From Microthyrium microscopicum (Eukaryota > Ascomycota > Dothideomycetes > Microthyriales > Microthyriaceae): a DNA stretch of 64,000 bases. The notes below the pieces were generated by a model. That model was not told the origin of the DNA. It did not search any database and worked only from the letters and a program-made list of their open reading frames with translations. Below are positions 48,425 to 59,500 of this stretch, piece by piece (position 1 is the stretch's first letter; each line of letters begins with the position of its first letter). The stretch covers positions 577,481-641,480 of the forward strand of contig MU004232.1 of NCBI GenBank assembly GCA_010405405.1, read 5' to 3'. The position numbers were made by a program, and so were the translations under genes.

Positions 48425-49305
48425 GGCGGCGCGGGGATGACAAGAATCGGAGCTGAAAGGGGAAAGTGTGAATTCTTGGAGCCAACAGGCAAAGATGCTA
48501 TGCGCAACAAGCAAAAACCCGAACTGCAAAAGAAGACGTCTGCGATACTCGAGAGAAGTTCTCGATATTTCAGATGACAATGATTGATGATGTGAGGTTG
48601 GAGGGTGGCGTTGGAAACATTGGAACTTTAGGTAAAGGTGCTGGATTGGCATTGCGTTTGGTTGGAAGGGGAAAGAGCAGGTGGTCATGAGGCAGGAAAG
48701 GGTAGGCCGCAATGCGCTTCCGTAGCAGGAGCAACTGGTGGATGGCAGCTTCCCAATAAAGAAAGTAGAACATGAGAATTAAGACAGCTCTTATGATTGC
48801 GATCCCCTTTCTTCCGGTTATCTAAGCAACCTTACTGATATTAAGCCGGATTGAAATGCAAACATTACTGAAACTTGGCTTTGTTACTGAGGTTTCCCTC
48901 TAAGACAATAACAAATTTTCTTAAATATTGCTGAGCACGAGGTTCTTGGATGAAAACGTAAGTTACGGAGATCTTGAATTTTGGAATCATGAATATATGG
49001 GGAAGACAACTGGCAGAGACTCTACATTTTGATTCAAGCAGTTGTACTATCAAAACTGATATTACATGATGGCTCCATTGCCGGTTTTAGAGTTTTGAGT
49101 GGAGCTCTAGTATCAAGTTCTAGAAAACACAATGGTCGAATGTTGGTTCGGAGAGGGAGCTCACAAGAGAATCGAAGCATGAAAAAGAATATCAATTTGG
49201 TAGAGTAAAGCATCAATTCATCATGAAGGTACTCGTAGCTATTTTGTCCTACAACAAGATAACTCATACACTGTCGCTATCGCACACCTATCAGACCGCC
49301 TCGTA
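48425..49305. other. Intergenic region, no gene seen
   Basis: About 880 bp between two minus-strand genes. It should include the promoter of the 48424 gene. No repeats or motifs are recognised. Confidence 0.5.
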
Positions 49306-50124
49306 TTACTTCTCATTCTTCCCACCCTGTGACGCCTGCTGCTTGCCCCGAGCTTGTCGAAGCTTCCTCAACTCATCCAATCTCTCCTTCGCCTCCTTGT
49401 CACTCATCTTGGCCTCGACCTCCGCCAAGCGCATTAGCAAAGCCGGACGCTCGTGTCGGAAGGAGCTCCGCACACCCTTGACCTTAGGAATGGGAGTCGA
49501 AGGATCCATGAGGACCAACGCCGTCGCCTCAAGAAAGGTCTGGATCAATGGGTGATCAAACTTGACAAACCAGCATAGCTCACGCATCTCATCGACCATT
49601 AAGGCAGCGCGTTCCATGTATTGCACCATGTGAGGCTCGATACGAGAAGCCCAGCCCTTTTGTCCCATGGCAATGAATGTCCGATGATAGGACAGCAGAT
49701 GCGTAAAGTTGGTCACTTTGAAGGTTAGGACGGGGAGATCAGTGGTGCCTTCCTCCACACTGAAGACGTCCAAGAGCCAGCCAGAAACGTGACGCATTGC
49801 GAGATCGTTGACAGACCACTGCGGTAGTATTTGTTGTTTGTTGGCACGGTAGGTCAATCCCGGAGCGACGGTTGCCATGATCTTGCTTGGGTGTTTTGTT
49901 TGGATACGGTCGTTGCTCTCATCCCACTCAAGCTCAAGATTTGTTGGGAGTGAAAGCATATGAGCCTGACGGAAGAGATAGGTTTGGATGGAGGGAATTA
50001 CGGGTGGTATTTCGATGGCGATGTGTAGGATACCGGACGGGTTGGCACTTTTTGGTCCAACGCCATGGACGTAAGGTGTTGCTTTTCGTACTGGTACGGC
50101 AGCTCGAACAGTCTTGCCGGACAT
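49306..50124 (-). CDS. Member 1 of a local paralogue family (unknown function, possibly BTB-like)
   Basis: Single exon, 272 residues from ATG at 50124 (MSGKTVRAAVPVRK). The conserved core LLSYHRTFIAMGQKGWASRI is followed by EPHMVQYMERAALMVDEMRE, then DHPLIQTFLEATALVLMDPS and a charged end rich in Lys/Glu. The same order of blocks recurs in the genes at 54000, 55114, 57542 and 60698. The N-terminal part (PSKIMATVAPGLTY, then a QQILPQWSV strand-like segment and hydrophobic helices) could be a diverged BTB fold, but no search supports this. A TATATATA sequence at about 50288-50298 may be its TATA element. No signal peptide or transmembrane span is visible. Confidence 0.75.
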   Translation of the reverse strand: MSGKTVRAAVPVRKATPYVHGVGPKSANPSGILHIAIEIPPVIPSIQTYLFRQAHMLSLPTNLELEWDESNDRIQTKHPSKIMATVAPGLTYRANKQQILPQWSVNDLAMRHVSGWLLDVFSVEEGTTDLPVLTFKVTNFTHLLSYHRTFIAMGQKGWASRIEPHMVQYMERAALMVDEMRELCWFVKFDHPLIQTFLEATALVLMDPSTPIPKVKGVRSSFRHERPALLMRLAEVEAKMSDKEAKERLDELRKLRQARGKQQASQGGKNEK

Positions 50125-52084
50125 GCTGTGTGCTTTGGCTTGATGTTTGGAAGTATGAGAAAGCGTTGAGATGGTTGGAGCAAAAGTAGACGCGAGCACA
50201 GATGCTTTGCTTGTTATGATGGAGAACTGAGGTTGGAGAGTTGTTGGGTCGAAGGGAGATGGAGGATGGTACAAGAGTTTGAGGATGATTATATATATAG
50301 ACAAGCGAATACGCAGTCACTGCAGTTACTCTAGCGGCTTATGGTCACTTGTGGGTATCTATCCCAGACTACCTGATAGTATGGGAACTCATAGTCGCCT
50401 GTGAAGATCTAGCCGAGAACCCGCCTAAAGACATAGCGATTTAAATAACTCTCATACGTATCCAATTGACAAGCTGCATCAGCTGCATCAGTGAAGTCAA
50501 GCAGTATGTTTGAGGTGAAGAACAAACATAGCATCAAAATGGAAGACTGTCAAGAACGAACCTTGAGGAACCACCTTGATGATATCCTGAAGGGATAAGA
50601 TTAGGAGCTAGTGTTGGTGAGTGAATGACACAAGTTTAATAGCTACTAACAATTGAACTACGTCCTACCACTACAGATCCCTCAAATGATTGTCTCAGCA
50701 AGTTTTACAGGAGCAAAAAGAAGCTTACAATCATTATGCCTATGTGCAGCATGCAGAACCATCCGGAGATGGCGATTCTTGTTCCAAATAGACGAGCCTT
50801 TTGGAATTGATACCCTCTGAAGGTGAGAGATTTCATAAGCTCAATTGGGTCGAAGCGAGATCAGCATCATCGTAAGGTCAGCATGAAAGACATATCAAGT
50901 GGTCATTTTGATCGATGCTTTCGGGTTTTTTGATCAGCGCCAGCCTCGAGCCTTCCTTTTTCAACTCATGAGAACAGAATGAATCTTGCCTGAGAGCTCA
51001 GAAGTTGGCTGCTAAAGATGCACCTACTTCGACGACGTGGAAATGTTTGTACGAACGATGGCTCTTCAAGTAACCAAGCAAATTACAATTTCAGTTTATT
51101 TGAGCCGAAAAGTATCAAAACAGCCGGTAGTTGCACTTGCTTGAAATCAATAACAAACTGGACGATGCAATGCCAAGCATTCAGGGGTAATTGTAAACAA
51201 AGCAATCAGATCACTCTGTACTCTTCGTAACGTCTGGAAATACTTGTTCGATGCCAAAGAATAGCGATAAAAAGTAAATTGTATGCTTTTGTAGTTGTGC
51301 TAATGTTTATTGAGGGTTTCACCTCTGTTATGAGTGTGCTAGAACACCAGGAGAGCTGATATGACCGTCAAATCTCTCAATGACCTCCTACCCTCCTCGT
51401 GATCACGAATTTTCTATGCCTCTATCCTTCTCGGCACAATTCCCGGATAGGATACGTCCGTGATCAAACCGCTGTAAGATTTTCGCCATCCGTACATGCG
51501 GCTTCATGCCGAAGGACGAATCTGAGATCACTGAACACCACCTCTGATTCCTGACGCAATTGTCCACAACACACGATAGACTTGTAAGCTCACTTGTAGA
51601 CTAACGGGATCATTCCGCGGCAATCAGCTTCCAAAGAGATCGGACTGACCACGATCAATGCAAAATCCCCGAAGTAGAATGATTATGGTAGCAAAAGTAC
51701 TATCAGAAAAGGAGTTGACGACCTGTGACGCTTGAAGGACTCCATGATAATCAGATATCTTATTCTTGGAATAGGCGAGTTCGCAAGGAAGCGGGCAAGA
51801 TTTAGCAGTTCCTGAAAAAGCATGGATTAAATACCCTCGCTACGAAGTCTAGTCTCTCATCTTTTACGGCACCTGCAGACTGATAAAAGTTAGACATGTT
51901 TTTCTAGAAATATGAATTTCTTCAATAGCTACATTGACCTTGTTTCCAACAATAACTCAAGAACATAGCCAATTTCTCACACAACCACGATTGATGACTT
52001 GACCACCAACATAAATGAACCAAGGCCATCTCTGCTTTCTGTCGCAACCGCTCGTACTATACATTCGCGACGACGGGCTTTCTC
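50125..52084. other. Intergenic region
   Basis: Nearly 2 kb of ordinary composition with no supported gene. The left end is the promoter of the 50124 gene. Short frames at 51018-51230 and elsewhere have no coding support. Given the decayed paralogues to the right, older gene scraps are likely but cannot be recognised. Confidence 0.4.
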
Positions 52085-52220
52085 GCTGCACCGATTGTTT
52101 ACCATTTTGAATTCGACTGGCCTTCTTCGCTTCGAAGCGGGCGATTGCTGCTTCACTGCCGGTATATGTGATCTTGCAGTCGGTAGTTGCCCCCAGGTCA
52201 TTCAAGCTGCCATTTTCCAC
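52085..52220 (-). pseudogene. C-terminal scrap of the paralogue family
   Basis: A minus-strand frame reads EAAIARFEAKKASRIQNGK, matching the tail of the member at 54000 (KAIDRFDAMKARQVESRKK), preceded by a garbled counterpart of its LQAETGD block. The upstream homologous blocks are absent or unrecognisable, so it is a truncated copy. Confidence 0.4.
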
Positions 52221-52724
52221 AAAACGCTAAGCCAAAATCTTCTCAGCACTCATATATGATCATTATTGATGTCTTTTCGAGTGCCTCGTTTCGCGGCTCC
52301 AAGCGAGTTCAGGTTGTACGGACGTTTACGGATCTTAATGGTATGTGTTCAGTTATCAACCAACGGATGCAGCTCTAAGTTCTGTTTGGATTACAACGGT
52401 GACTTGGTCGTGTCGAAGAGTTGTTCCAGACATTTGACATTCAAGTCTCCATTCCAAACGGGCACAACATTCTGTCCATATGGCCCCTTTTTCCGCATCC
52501 AATTTCGAAATGGGGAGCCTAGGCCGGATTTGCCATCATTCAAACCCGGGGTCTTGCTCTATTCAGAGTTCTCGTACCTGAAGTAATAGCTACCATCAGG
52601 AGAAATTGAAGTCTACTCTTGAATGGCCAAACGGTTGAAGAAATTGGTCTGCATCGATGGAACAACTAGCAAACCTGCGTCTTTCTGATAGTTGTGCTTC
52701 TGAAAACATTCTCTATTCGCCGGT

Positions 52725-53087
52725 GGCAGCCTGTACTTTTTCGAGGCGCATGAGAAACTTTGGGCGGTGTTGAACAAAGAAGCTGATAGATGCCTTGGTT
52801 TTGGCCACAGCTGTATCTTTACTGACTAATATAAGTGACGTTCACTCTAGCAGTACCTGAAAGAGTGGATGGTCGTATTCGACATAGTGAAAGAAGTCGT
52901 TCATGTCGGGGGTAGAGATCGCAACATTTTTGGGGTACGTGGTGAGCGGCGTCTCAACAATGCTTGGCCACTTGGTATGACCCATGGCGACAAAGGTGCG
53001 CCAATAGGAAAGCAGACACTGGACCTGGAGCAGAGGGGGGTTCGATGGGAGGTTATCGTTCTGACCATTCCTTAATTCGATGTGCAT
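52725..53087 (-). pseudogene. Frameshifted copy of the paralogue family
   Basis: The minus-strand frame from 53087 reads LLSYWRTFVAMGHTKWPSIV, then a MNDFFHYVEYDHPLFQVLLE block, and stops at about 52842. Homology resumes in another frame at about 52840 with ILVSKDTAVAKTKASISFF, then QHRPKFLMRLEKVQAATGE and a stop at about 52730. That matches the family's DDSTPIPVAKK...ERPRYLWRLVKLQAETGD blocks. At least one frameshift is required, and the N-terminal half is missing. A short intron with a GTACTG donor and ATTAG acceptor could bridge the gap, so a spliced short gene is not fully excluded. Confidence 0.6.
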
Positions 53088-53999
53088 GTCTATAAAGAGC
53101 GTTGGTCTCGATGATTGTAGGAGTGAGTTATATAGAACAAGGTGAAAGAGGGACTAAGGATTATATTAAGGCGCTTAGGAAGATCTGAGTATGCCAGAAA
53201 GCGATAATAGAATCATTGTAGTGCTAATCGTTCTTTGCACTGTGGGTACAGGCTTCGTCCCTGGATTTATATGGTAGATTCAACCGTGGATGGCTGACAA
53301 CGATTGCTAGACTTGAAGTATGTTGAATGTTTTATAATCGAATTGTGATATGACTGCTTAAGGATTGTCCAACATTGCTCGAAAACTTTCTATGGTTCAA
53401 GGAATCATGAAGTTTCTTGGACGTATTGACCAGGTCACAGGTATCTTGCCACGAACAAAGCTTCTCAAGCTCCAAACATTCATGAGCCAAGGGCGTCAAC
53501 AGCCGAAGGGTCATGGGGTTGATACGCTACAAAGATATTCATGTTTGTGCCAAAGAAATCTGCAGGGTTAACATGAGAGAATCTGGTTCCATGGCCTCAC
53601 TCGCAAGATTAACATGTTTGATGATCATCGCCTAGCAAACTAATTAGACTGGTAAGTATCAAGACCAAACGCTTGGAGCAGCCTCATCATGATAACAAAG
53701 TGCTGTGGAAACTGCACGTTTCATGGCATCAGATTGGTAGTTGGTCAATTGGATATCATATCAGAGAAGATTTCAGCGCGCAAGTCAGTAAAAGCAAAAC
53801 ACCTTCATTGTATGTGCATTTTCACGTTGTTGATACTTTGAACAGCTAGTTGACAGTACAATTTCAATTCTATACTATCACTAACAGAGGCATCATAGCC
53901 TTCCAAGGATCTATTCCACTGTCCAAAGACCCGTCCGCTTGTCAAATCCATGACCAACGACCCTTATCGCTATTTCTCCGCGCCATAAGCTCACATATT
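53088..53999. other. Intergenic region
   Basis: About 900 bp with short frames only. None matches the neighbouring family convincingly. Confidence 0.4.
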
Positions 54000-54836
54000 C
54001 TAATTAGTGTGTGCAGACGCCTTCTTCACAGCAGGAACTTTCTTTCTACTCTCGACCTGCCGAGCCTTCATGGCATCAAATCGATCGATGGCCTTCTCGT
54101 CTCCGGTCTCGGCTTGTAGCTTTACGAGGCGCCAGAGATAGCGAGGGCGCTCTTGATGGAAGAAACCAAGGATCTTCTTTGCCACTGGAATTGGTGTCGA
54201 GTCGTCAGTGAGTAGGAGGGCCATCGATTCCAAGAGAACCTGGCACATGGGATGGTGGTAGTCCACGTACCAGAAGAATTCCTGGTACTCTGGATACTGA
54301 AGGGCGACTTGCTTGATATAGCGGGTGATGAGTTTCTCCATCTTGCCAGTCCAAGGGGCATGGCCCATTGCTGAGAAGACGCGCCAATAAGCTAGCAAGT
54401 GCTGGAACCCCAGGATTTCGACCGAGTGACAAGGGAGCTGAAGTTCACCGTCCTGCGCTTCAGGTTCAAGTGTGCTTACCACTTCCAGAAGCCATGTGGT
54501 GATGACAATCATTGCCTCGTTGTATACGCTCCATGCCGGTAAAATTTGCTTGCCGCTGGCGAGGTTGGTCGTGATGAGGTTTGGACAGATTGTTTCCAAT
54601 AATTTAGTAGGGTAGCCCTTTTGGATCACCAATTCTCCGCACTTCTTTCCTGTGTTATCTTCAAGCAAGAGGACCAAATCGGCGCGAGGCGAGTTCAGGA
54701 GATCTTGTCGAAATCCAGGGCTTTTGATACCCCGAATCGCAGGCGCAAACTCCATCACTATTTTGATGATATCGGAGAGATCGTCCGCAAATGTCTTACG
54801 GTCAGGACCAAGAGGCGCAACATATGGCGAGATCAT
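54000..54836 (-). CDS. Member 2 of the local paralogue family
   Basis: Single exon, 278 residues from ATG at 54836 (MISPYVAPLGPDRKTF). Codons further upstream in frame lack an ATG and meet a stop. The family core is clear: HLLAYWRVFSAMGHAPWTGK, then EFFWYVDYHHPMCQVLLESM, TPIPVAKKILGFFHQERPRY and LWRLVKLQAETGDEKAIDRF, with a Lys-rich tail ending SAHTN. The N-terminal half has a Leu-rich block, KLLETICPNLITTNLASGKQ followed by ILPAWSV, whose pattern (hydrophobic helix, SP-like turn, then a strand) recalls BTB/POZ domains. Function is unknown. It lies on the same strand as all other members. Confidence 0.75.
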   Translation of the reverse strand: MISPYVAPLGPDRKTFADDLSDIIKIVMEFAPAIRGIKSPGFRQDLLNSPRADLVLLLEDNTGKKCGELVIQKGYPTKLLETICPNLITTNLASGKQILPAWSVYNEAMIVITTWLLEVVSTLEPEAQDGELQLPCHSVEILGFQHLLAYWRVFSAMGHAPWTGKMEKLITRYIKQVALQYPEYQEFFWYVDYHHPMCQVLLESMALLLTDDSTPIPVAKKILGFFHQERPRYLWRLVKLQAETGDEKAIDRFDAMKARQVESRKKVPAVKKASAHTN

Positions 54837-55113
54837 ATCACAAAACACGTCGGAATTTGAAGAAGCCAATTACTCATAACAATCAAACAGTTAATTGCTA
54901 TACCTAGCAAGGTATCTACAAACTTCCTCGCCAAGTGCTGAAATCAATCGGCAGCTGGAATCCACAGATAATTCATAATGGTTGGAGAAGAGAAAATAGT
55001 ATCCGTAAACCGGCACATAGCTCTGTTCTCGAAACCCTGCAAAATGAAGGTCGTGCCTCCGCCACATATATTTGAACCACCAAAACCGCAAGACCACAAG
55101 GGAATGACAGCGC

Positions 55114-55893
55114 TTAGACGACCCATCGTCGAATGTATCCATCTTCCTCAGCGCGTTGCTCCTCGCGCAAGGCTTCCAACTCCTTGATCGACTGTGCATC
55201 GCCAGTCTCAGCCTGGTACTCTGTCAGGGCCCAATATAAGTCATATCTCTCGGTGCGAAAGAGTTCGCGGAAGGCATGACGAGCGACTGGAGACATGTTG
55301 GGATCAACCAATCGAGAGGCAGTAGCCTCCAGGAAGGCGTGGGTGAGAGATTGGTTGTAGTAAGTGTGTTTAAGGACCAAGCGCATCTCGTCAATGGTCA
55401 TTTCGGTGTTGTTGAAGTACTGGATGAGCAGCGGCTCAAACTGGCTGGCCCAATGATATTGGCCCATTGCAATGAACGTACGCCAGTACGCCATCATGTG
55501 GTCAAGGTCGTGAATGGTCAGTGTACGGACAGGAAGGTTTCGATGATCGGTAGACTCAACGATTCGTCGTAGCCATGATAAGTGTAGACGGAGAACGCGA
55601 GCATCTCCACCACCAACTCGAATCACCTGTTGCTTGGTGATTGGATTGTACTCCGACAGTTTTGGTGACAGTGTTCGAAGGAGTTCAATGGGATAATCCC
55701 AAGCGACCTCAATATCGTTCAGAGGTTTGCCGTTGGCGTCCTTTTGCTTCAGAACGACGGTTGCGTGGGGAGGTTTCGCCATTTTCATGCGATTCTGAGA
55801 GGATCGAATACCTGCCAGAGCAGGTTGGAGAACTACCTGGGTACCGATGACTCCTGAAGGGTGGGTAGTGTCAGGCATGACGGTGGAAGACAT
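55114..55893 (-). CDS. Member 3 of the local paralogue family
   Basis: Single coding exon, 259 residues from ATG at 55893 (MSSTVMPDTTHPSGVIG). It contains HMMAYWRTFIAMGQYHWASQ, then EPLLIQYFNNTEMTIDEMRL, LTHAFLEATASRLVDPNMSP and ELFRTERYDLYWALTEYQAE plus TGDAQSIKELEALREEQR, and ends in IRRWVV. The N-terminal ATVVLKQKDANGKPLNDIEV segment is shared with members 4 and 5. The leader appears to contain a very short intron, 55948-55911 on the minus strand (GTAAGT...CTAAG, 38 nt). A TATA-like TTTTATA at 56111-56117 lies about 220 bp upstream, at the same distance as in members 4 and 5. Confidence 0.8.
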   Translation of the reverse strand: MSSTVMPDTTHPSGVIGTQVVLQPALAGIRSSQNRMKMAKPPHATVVLKQKDANGKPLNDIEVAWDYPIELLRTLSPKLSEYNPITKQQVIRVGGGDARVLRLHLSWLRRIVESTDHRNLPVRTLTIHDLDHMMAYWRTFIAMGQYHWASQFEPLLIQYFNNTEMTIDEMRLVLKHTYYNQSLTHAFLEATASRLVDPNMSPVARHAFRELFRTERYDLYWALTEYQAETGDAQSIKELEALREEQRAEEDGYIRRWVV

Positions 55894-56812
55894 CTTGGCT
55901 GCGAGGCACCCTTAGTAAACGAAAGATCGAGATCATTTTTTGACTTACCAATGGTGTATTGAACGGAAGTTGAATTGGAGTTGAGAAATGTAAGAGATCT
56001 ATGATCTGGAAGGAAAAGTTGAGCGAGATGATCGAAGGCGTCGAGTGTTGGGGTGGAGAGTGGTGGAGATTGGTTGAGGAAGAATCGAGGATCAAGTCGA
56101 GGGCAAGAGGTTTTATAGCATGAAAGACTGGACAAAATCAGCTTCAGTGACATTGAGAGGCTGTCCAGTGACTGGAATATTTTGAGGTAGGTGTAGTTGG
56201 AGTGACCTTCAGCGACTCGGCGTCTAAAGGTAGATTCAAGAAGTCACAGGCTCGATTATATAGGTGGATGAATTGGGGCAAGTAATTTGAGGTAGCATAT
56301 ATCAAGACGGGCAAGAAGGAATCCAAACAGCAGATTTTCTCAGATATGATGGATCTAGGTGAGGTGAAAGCAAGGAATTATCTGAAGCGTAACTGATACC
56401 ACCTCGTCAAGCATCCATACCTATTTTTTAAGATTCTCCAGAAGACTGGAAAGGAGACCAGTCACCAGAGTCCGCTCTCTGCTTCACAAAAATACTATAA
56501 GCTGCCACTTCACTTTGGAAGATTGTGGGCTAGGTATCATTTATAATGGAGAGAAAACATATGAGGAAAGAAATATAAAGATCAGATCAAATCCGAGTAG
56601 AATGCGAGTTCAGCTTAGATTTGCAAAGAGACAATCTATTGAGGCGACTCAAAACGTTGATTCTATACGCTTGATAAAATATTGTCTCATGAGTCCACCG
56701 ACGTTCAGCGATATGAATGGAAGGAAATGTTTGACCCATGGCCTAACACCTGCGAAAACAACGGTGATGTTGCAAAGTAATCCAATAGCCCACATGGCCC
56801 ATGGATGAATCT
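55894..56812. other. Intergenic region, member 3 leader and promoter
   Basis: About 920 bp. It holds the member 3 leader intron and promoter near 56097-56130. The remainder shows only short frames. Confidence 0.5.
56097..56130 (-). promoter_or_regulatory. TATA-type promoter element of member 3
   Basis: TCGAGGGCAAGAGG is followed by TTTTATAGCATGAAAGAC about 215 bp upstream of the start codon. It is a diverged version of the elements at 58556-58580 and 61814-61838. Confidence 0.45.
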
Positions 56813-57227
56813 GTATTGGCGCGGCGTTCCTCTCGCATGTCCCCTAGCTCTTTGAGAGACCGAACATCTCCGTTGATGGCTTGTAGCTCCGTCAGGGACC
56901 ATAGACAGTCGGGTCGTTCTAGTCGGAAAAGCTCCCGAGTAGCTTGTCGCTCCAGTATGGTTTCCGTTTTAAAATACGAAATGTTGTGATCTATAAGAAG
57001 GCCTGAGGGAATGCTTACTTGTAGGAGGTATAGCGAAGAACCACGCGCATCTCCACAACCGTCGAAAGCAATTCTTCAACGTGTTCAGCCATCAAGGGTT
57101 CCAGCATGAAAGAGAGATGGATGGGAGTGAAGAGGTGTTCTTTCATTCCACACTCAACGTCTTGAAGTGACCAATCTTGCATTTGCGATATGCTTGTCCA
57201 AGCGCCATAAGCAATCAGACCGCTCAT
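56813..57227 (-). pseudogene. Decayed, N-terminally truncated copy of the paralogue family
   Basis: Minus-strand frame 57227-57015 starts MSGLIAYGAWTSISQMQDWS. It carries FMLEPLMAEHVEELLSTVVE, then MRVVLRYTSYK, the equivalent of EPLLIQYFNN...DEMRLVLKHTYYN in member 3. Homology resumes at about 56960-56820 with TILERQATRELFRLERPDCL, WSLTELQAINGDVRSLKEL and GDMREERRANTDS. The gap could be an intron with a GTAAGC donor at about 57019, but no good acceptor join restores the FLEAT block. The N-terminal half is missing and the AYWRTF motif is scrambled. Confidence 0.6.
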
Positions 57228-57541
57228 TCTGGAAGATATAGCGAATTGAAGTTAAAGGGGAATTAGCGCTAGGAGAGAGAACTAGAAGGGAAACATAAAG
57301 ACGTTAGTTGACATATCGTCTTGGGGATAGAAATAGAGTTCAATGTGAACTTAAGAAGAGGCAAGTTTTTGAGCAAAAGAAAGGATGGATTCTCTTTGTA
57401 CAATAAGGCAGTCCTTGAAATGACTATTCAGGAGCAGCCGACATTCACTCTCTAGTCACGATAGCAAAAGAAAGGACTGCCATCGTTCCACACCCGTCCA
57501 TCCGAACAAACAACTGCGGTTTTGAAAGGTAACTCATTAGC
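57228..57541. other. Short intergenic gap
   Basis: 314 bp between the decayed copy and member 4. Nothing is recognised. Confidence 0.5.
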
Positions 57542-58351
57542 CTAGATTGACCATCGGTGAAATTCGTCTCCGTTAGCGCGGCGGCGCTCCTCCTTCATTT
57601 TGGCTAACTCATCAATAGATTTGATGTCCCCTGTCTGAGCCTGAAGCTTAGTCAGAGACCACAAGTAATCCGGGCGCTCCATCCGGAAGAGCTCTCGAAT
57701 GGCATGGCGCTCCAGTGGCTCGATATCCTTGTCGACCAGGCGGACGGCCGTAGCCTTTAGGAAGGTGTTGGTGAAGCTCTGCTTCGAGTAGGTGAATCGT
57801 AGAATCTGGCGCATGTCTGCAAGGTCCAATTCAGTCGCCTCAACATACTGAACCATTAATCTCTCGATTTGGCTAGCCCACTTGGCGTGACCCATGGCTA
57901 GAAATGTACGCCAGTATGCGAACATGTGATCGAATGGAGAATTTTCTGGGACCTGAATGACATAGGAAGGTAAGGGTGGAGCATGAGTCGCGTTGAGGAG
58001 AGTATTGACTAAAGTCAAGAGCCATGGGAGGATTAGGCACAGTACGCGCTCATCTGCACAGCCTGCTGCGATCTCCAATCGAGACTTGTCCTTGGTGAGC
58101 TTGCCGAATCTCGATCCAATCATCTTGAGTACAGCAATTGGAAAGTCGTGAGCGATGACGGCCTCTTCGATTGCTTTTCCATTATCGTCCTCTTGCAATA
58201 GCACGACTGCGGCGGTGGGTGAGGTTTCTAGCTCATGGGGAGTTTGGGGAGATCGAATTCCTCGGATGGCGGGCTCGATTGTGATGATGGCGCCTGTGAC
58301 CACGGAAGTAGCAGAGGCGGCAGTCGAGGCGTGCATGGCAACTGTTGACAT
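57542..58351 (-). CDS. Member 4 of the local paralogue family
   Basis: Single coding exon, 269 residues from ATG at 58351 (MSTVAMHASTAASATSV). It has HMFAYWRTFLAMGHAKWASQ, IERLMVQYVEATELDLADMR, SFTNTFLKATAVRLVDKDIE, AIRELFRMERPDYLWSLTKL and QAQTGDIKSIDELAKMKEER, and ends in FHRWSI. It is closest to member 3. An upstream CTTTGCAG|ACTCAAAATG suggests a leader intron ending just before the start codon, as in member 3. An upstream in-frame ATG would lie inside that intron and was therefore not used. Function is unknown. Confidence 0.8.
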   Translation of the reverse strand: MSTVAMHASTAASATSVVTGAIITIEPAIRGIRSPQTPHELETSPTAAVVLLQEDDNGKAIEEAVIAHDFPIAVLKMIGSRFGKLTKDKSRLEIAAGCADERVLCLILPWLLTLVNTLLNATHAPPLPSYVIQVPENSPFDHMFAYWRTFLAMGHAKWASQIERLMVQYVEATELDLADMRQILRFTYSKQSFTNTFLKATAVRLVDKDIEPLERHAIRELFRMERPDYLWSLTKLQAQTGDIKSIDELAKMKEERRRANGDEFHRWSI

Positions 58352-59279
58352 TTTGAGTCTGCAAAGCATATTAGATAAAATGTACATCAAGGATTAGATT
58401 GAAATACATTTGCTTGTGGTAATCGAAGGCAGGAAATACAGAGTAAACTTTGAAGGGGATTGAAAAGCAGGAGACTGGAGAGCAGATAAATATTGGTTCT
58501 TGGATCAGAGAATGATGGTCAAAAGTTGAAGAATTGTTTGTGGATCAAATTGGTTCGAGGGACTTTATACCTTCGAGGACCGACGAAAATTTTCCGCGTC
58601 GGTGACATTGCCATGACGCCTCAGTGATGTTTCTACAAAGATCCAGTCAAGCGTGGTTTTGAGGTTGATATTTGTGATATAGTGTCTGTGGTGGCGATAG
58701 CAAAGTCGATAGAGGCAGGCGCGGTAGTGGTTGGCGAAACGACCCGCCCCAATAGGACGAAGGTGAGTAGAAAGAAGGCGTATATATAGAGCAGTGACAC
58801 TTAGACTTCAAACATTGTAGCTGCCGCAATTGGGGTAGTAAGCAAATGTTTCTCGACAGCAACTGTATTCAACACTATTTCCAGATTACCCCTTCCCGAC
58901 AAGCATCCGGTATATTCGTGTTTATGAGGTGATGGTGAAGAAACATGGAATTCGCTAGCATCTCATCATGTTTATAAAGGAGAGATATGTTGCGAGAGCG
59001 GCTCTTTCTCAAAGGCAACCTCAACTGCTCGTGTACAAGCTAGGCCGTGTATAAACACTTGTAGAACCCAGATATCAAAACAAGAAGACATAATCTTCAA
59101 TACAACAAGTTGCAAATGATACAAGTGATACAGCTTCAAGCTCATCCAGTAGGAAGTAATCGGGATGAAAGTTATATTCGAAGGCTAGAGGATGATAAAG
59201 TAGGTAAATTCGATGCTCAATGCTAGTCAGCTTGTATTTATCTTTCTCCCAGCTTTAGTAGTTGCAGATGTCTAGCATA
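58352..59279. other. Intergenic region, member 4 promoter
   Basis: About 930 bp. It contains the shared promoter element at 58556-58580 and a second block (GAGGCAGGCGC at about 58713, then TATATATA at about 58780) that recurs upstream of member 5. No gene is seen. Confidence 0.5.
58556..58580 (-). promoter_or_regulatory. Shared TATA-type promoter element of member 4
   Basis: CGAGGGACTTTATACC followed by TTCGAGGAC lies about 210 bp upstream of the start codon. It matches 61814-61838 at most positions, while the bases around both are much more diverged. Confidence 0.55.
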
Positions 59280-59483
59280 TCACGGGAAAGAAGCAAAGAA
59301 AGCTACCCGACCAACCAGTGCCGCCTTCGAAATTTGACCTTTGAAGAGATCGCTCGGATATACCAGGAAGATCTTTGAGTAGGTACTGGTATTTGCGAGT
59401 GTATTCGACGAATGTAATGTTGTGAAGGCACGCCAGTAGGTGAGGATGTGCTGCAAGTGTTTCATAAGGATATCCATGCTCAA
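59280..59483 (-). pseudogene. Small scrap of the paralogue family
   Basis: The minus strand from 59483 reads MKHLQHILTYWRAFTTLH and then STYSKIF, corresponding to the family's FQHLLAYWRVFSAMGH...ITRYIKQV. About 30 codons are recognisable; the rest is gone. Confidence 0.4.
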
Positions 59484-59500
59484 GCTTCAGAGCCATCCTT

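Noticed and set aside
54837-54869. Longer N-terminus for paralogue member 2
   Set aside because: It would need a non-ATG start and is preceded by an in-frame stop.
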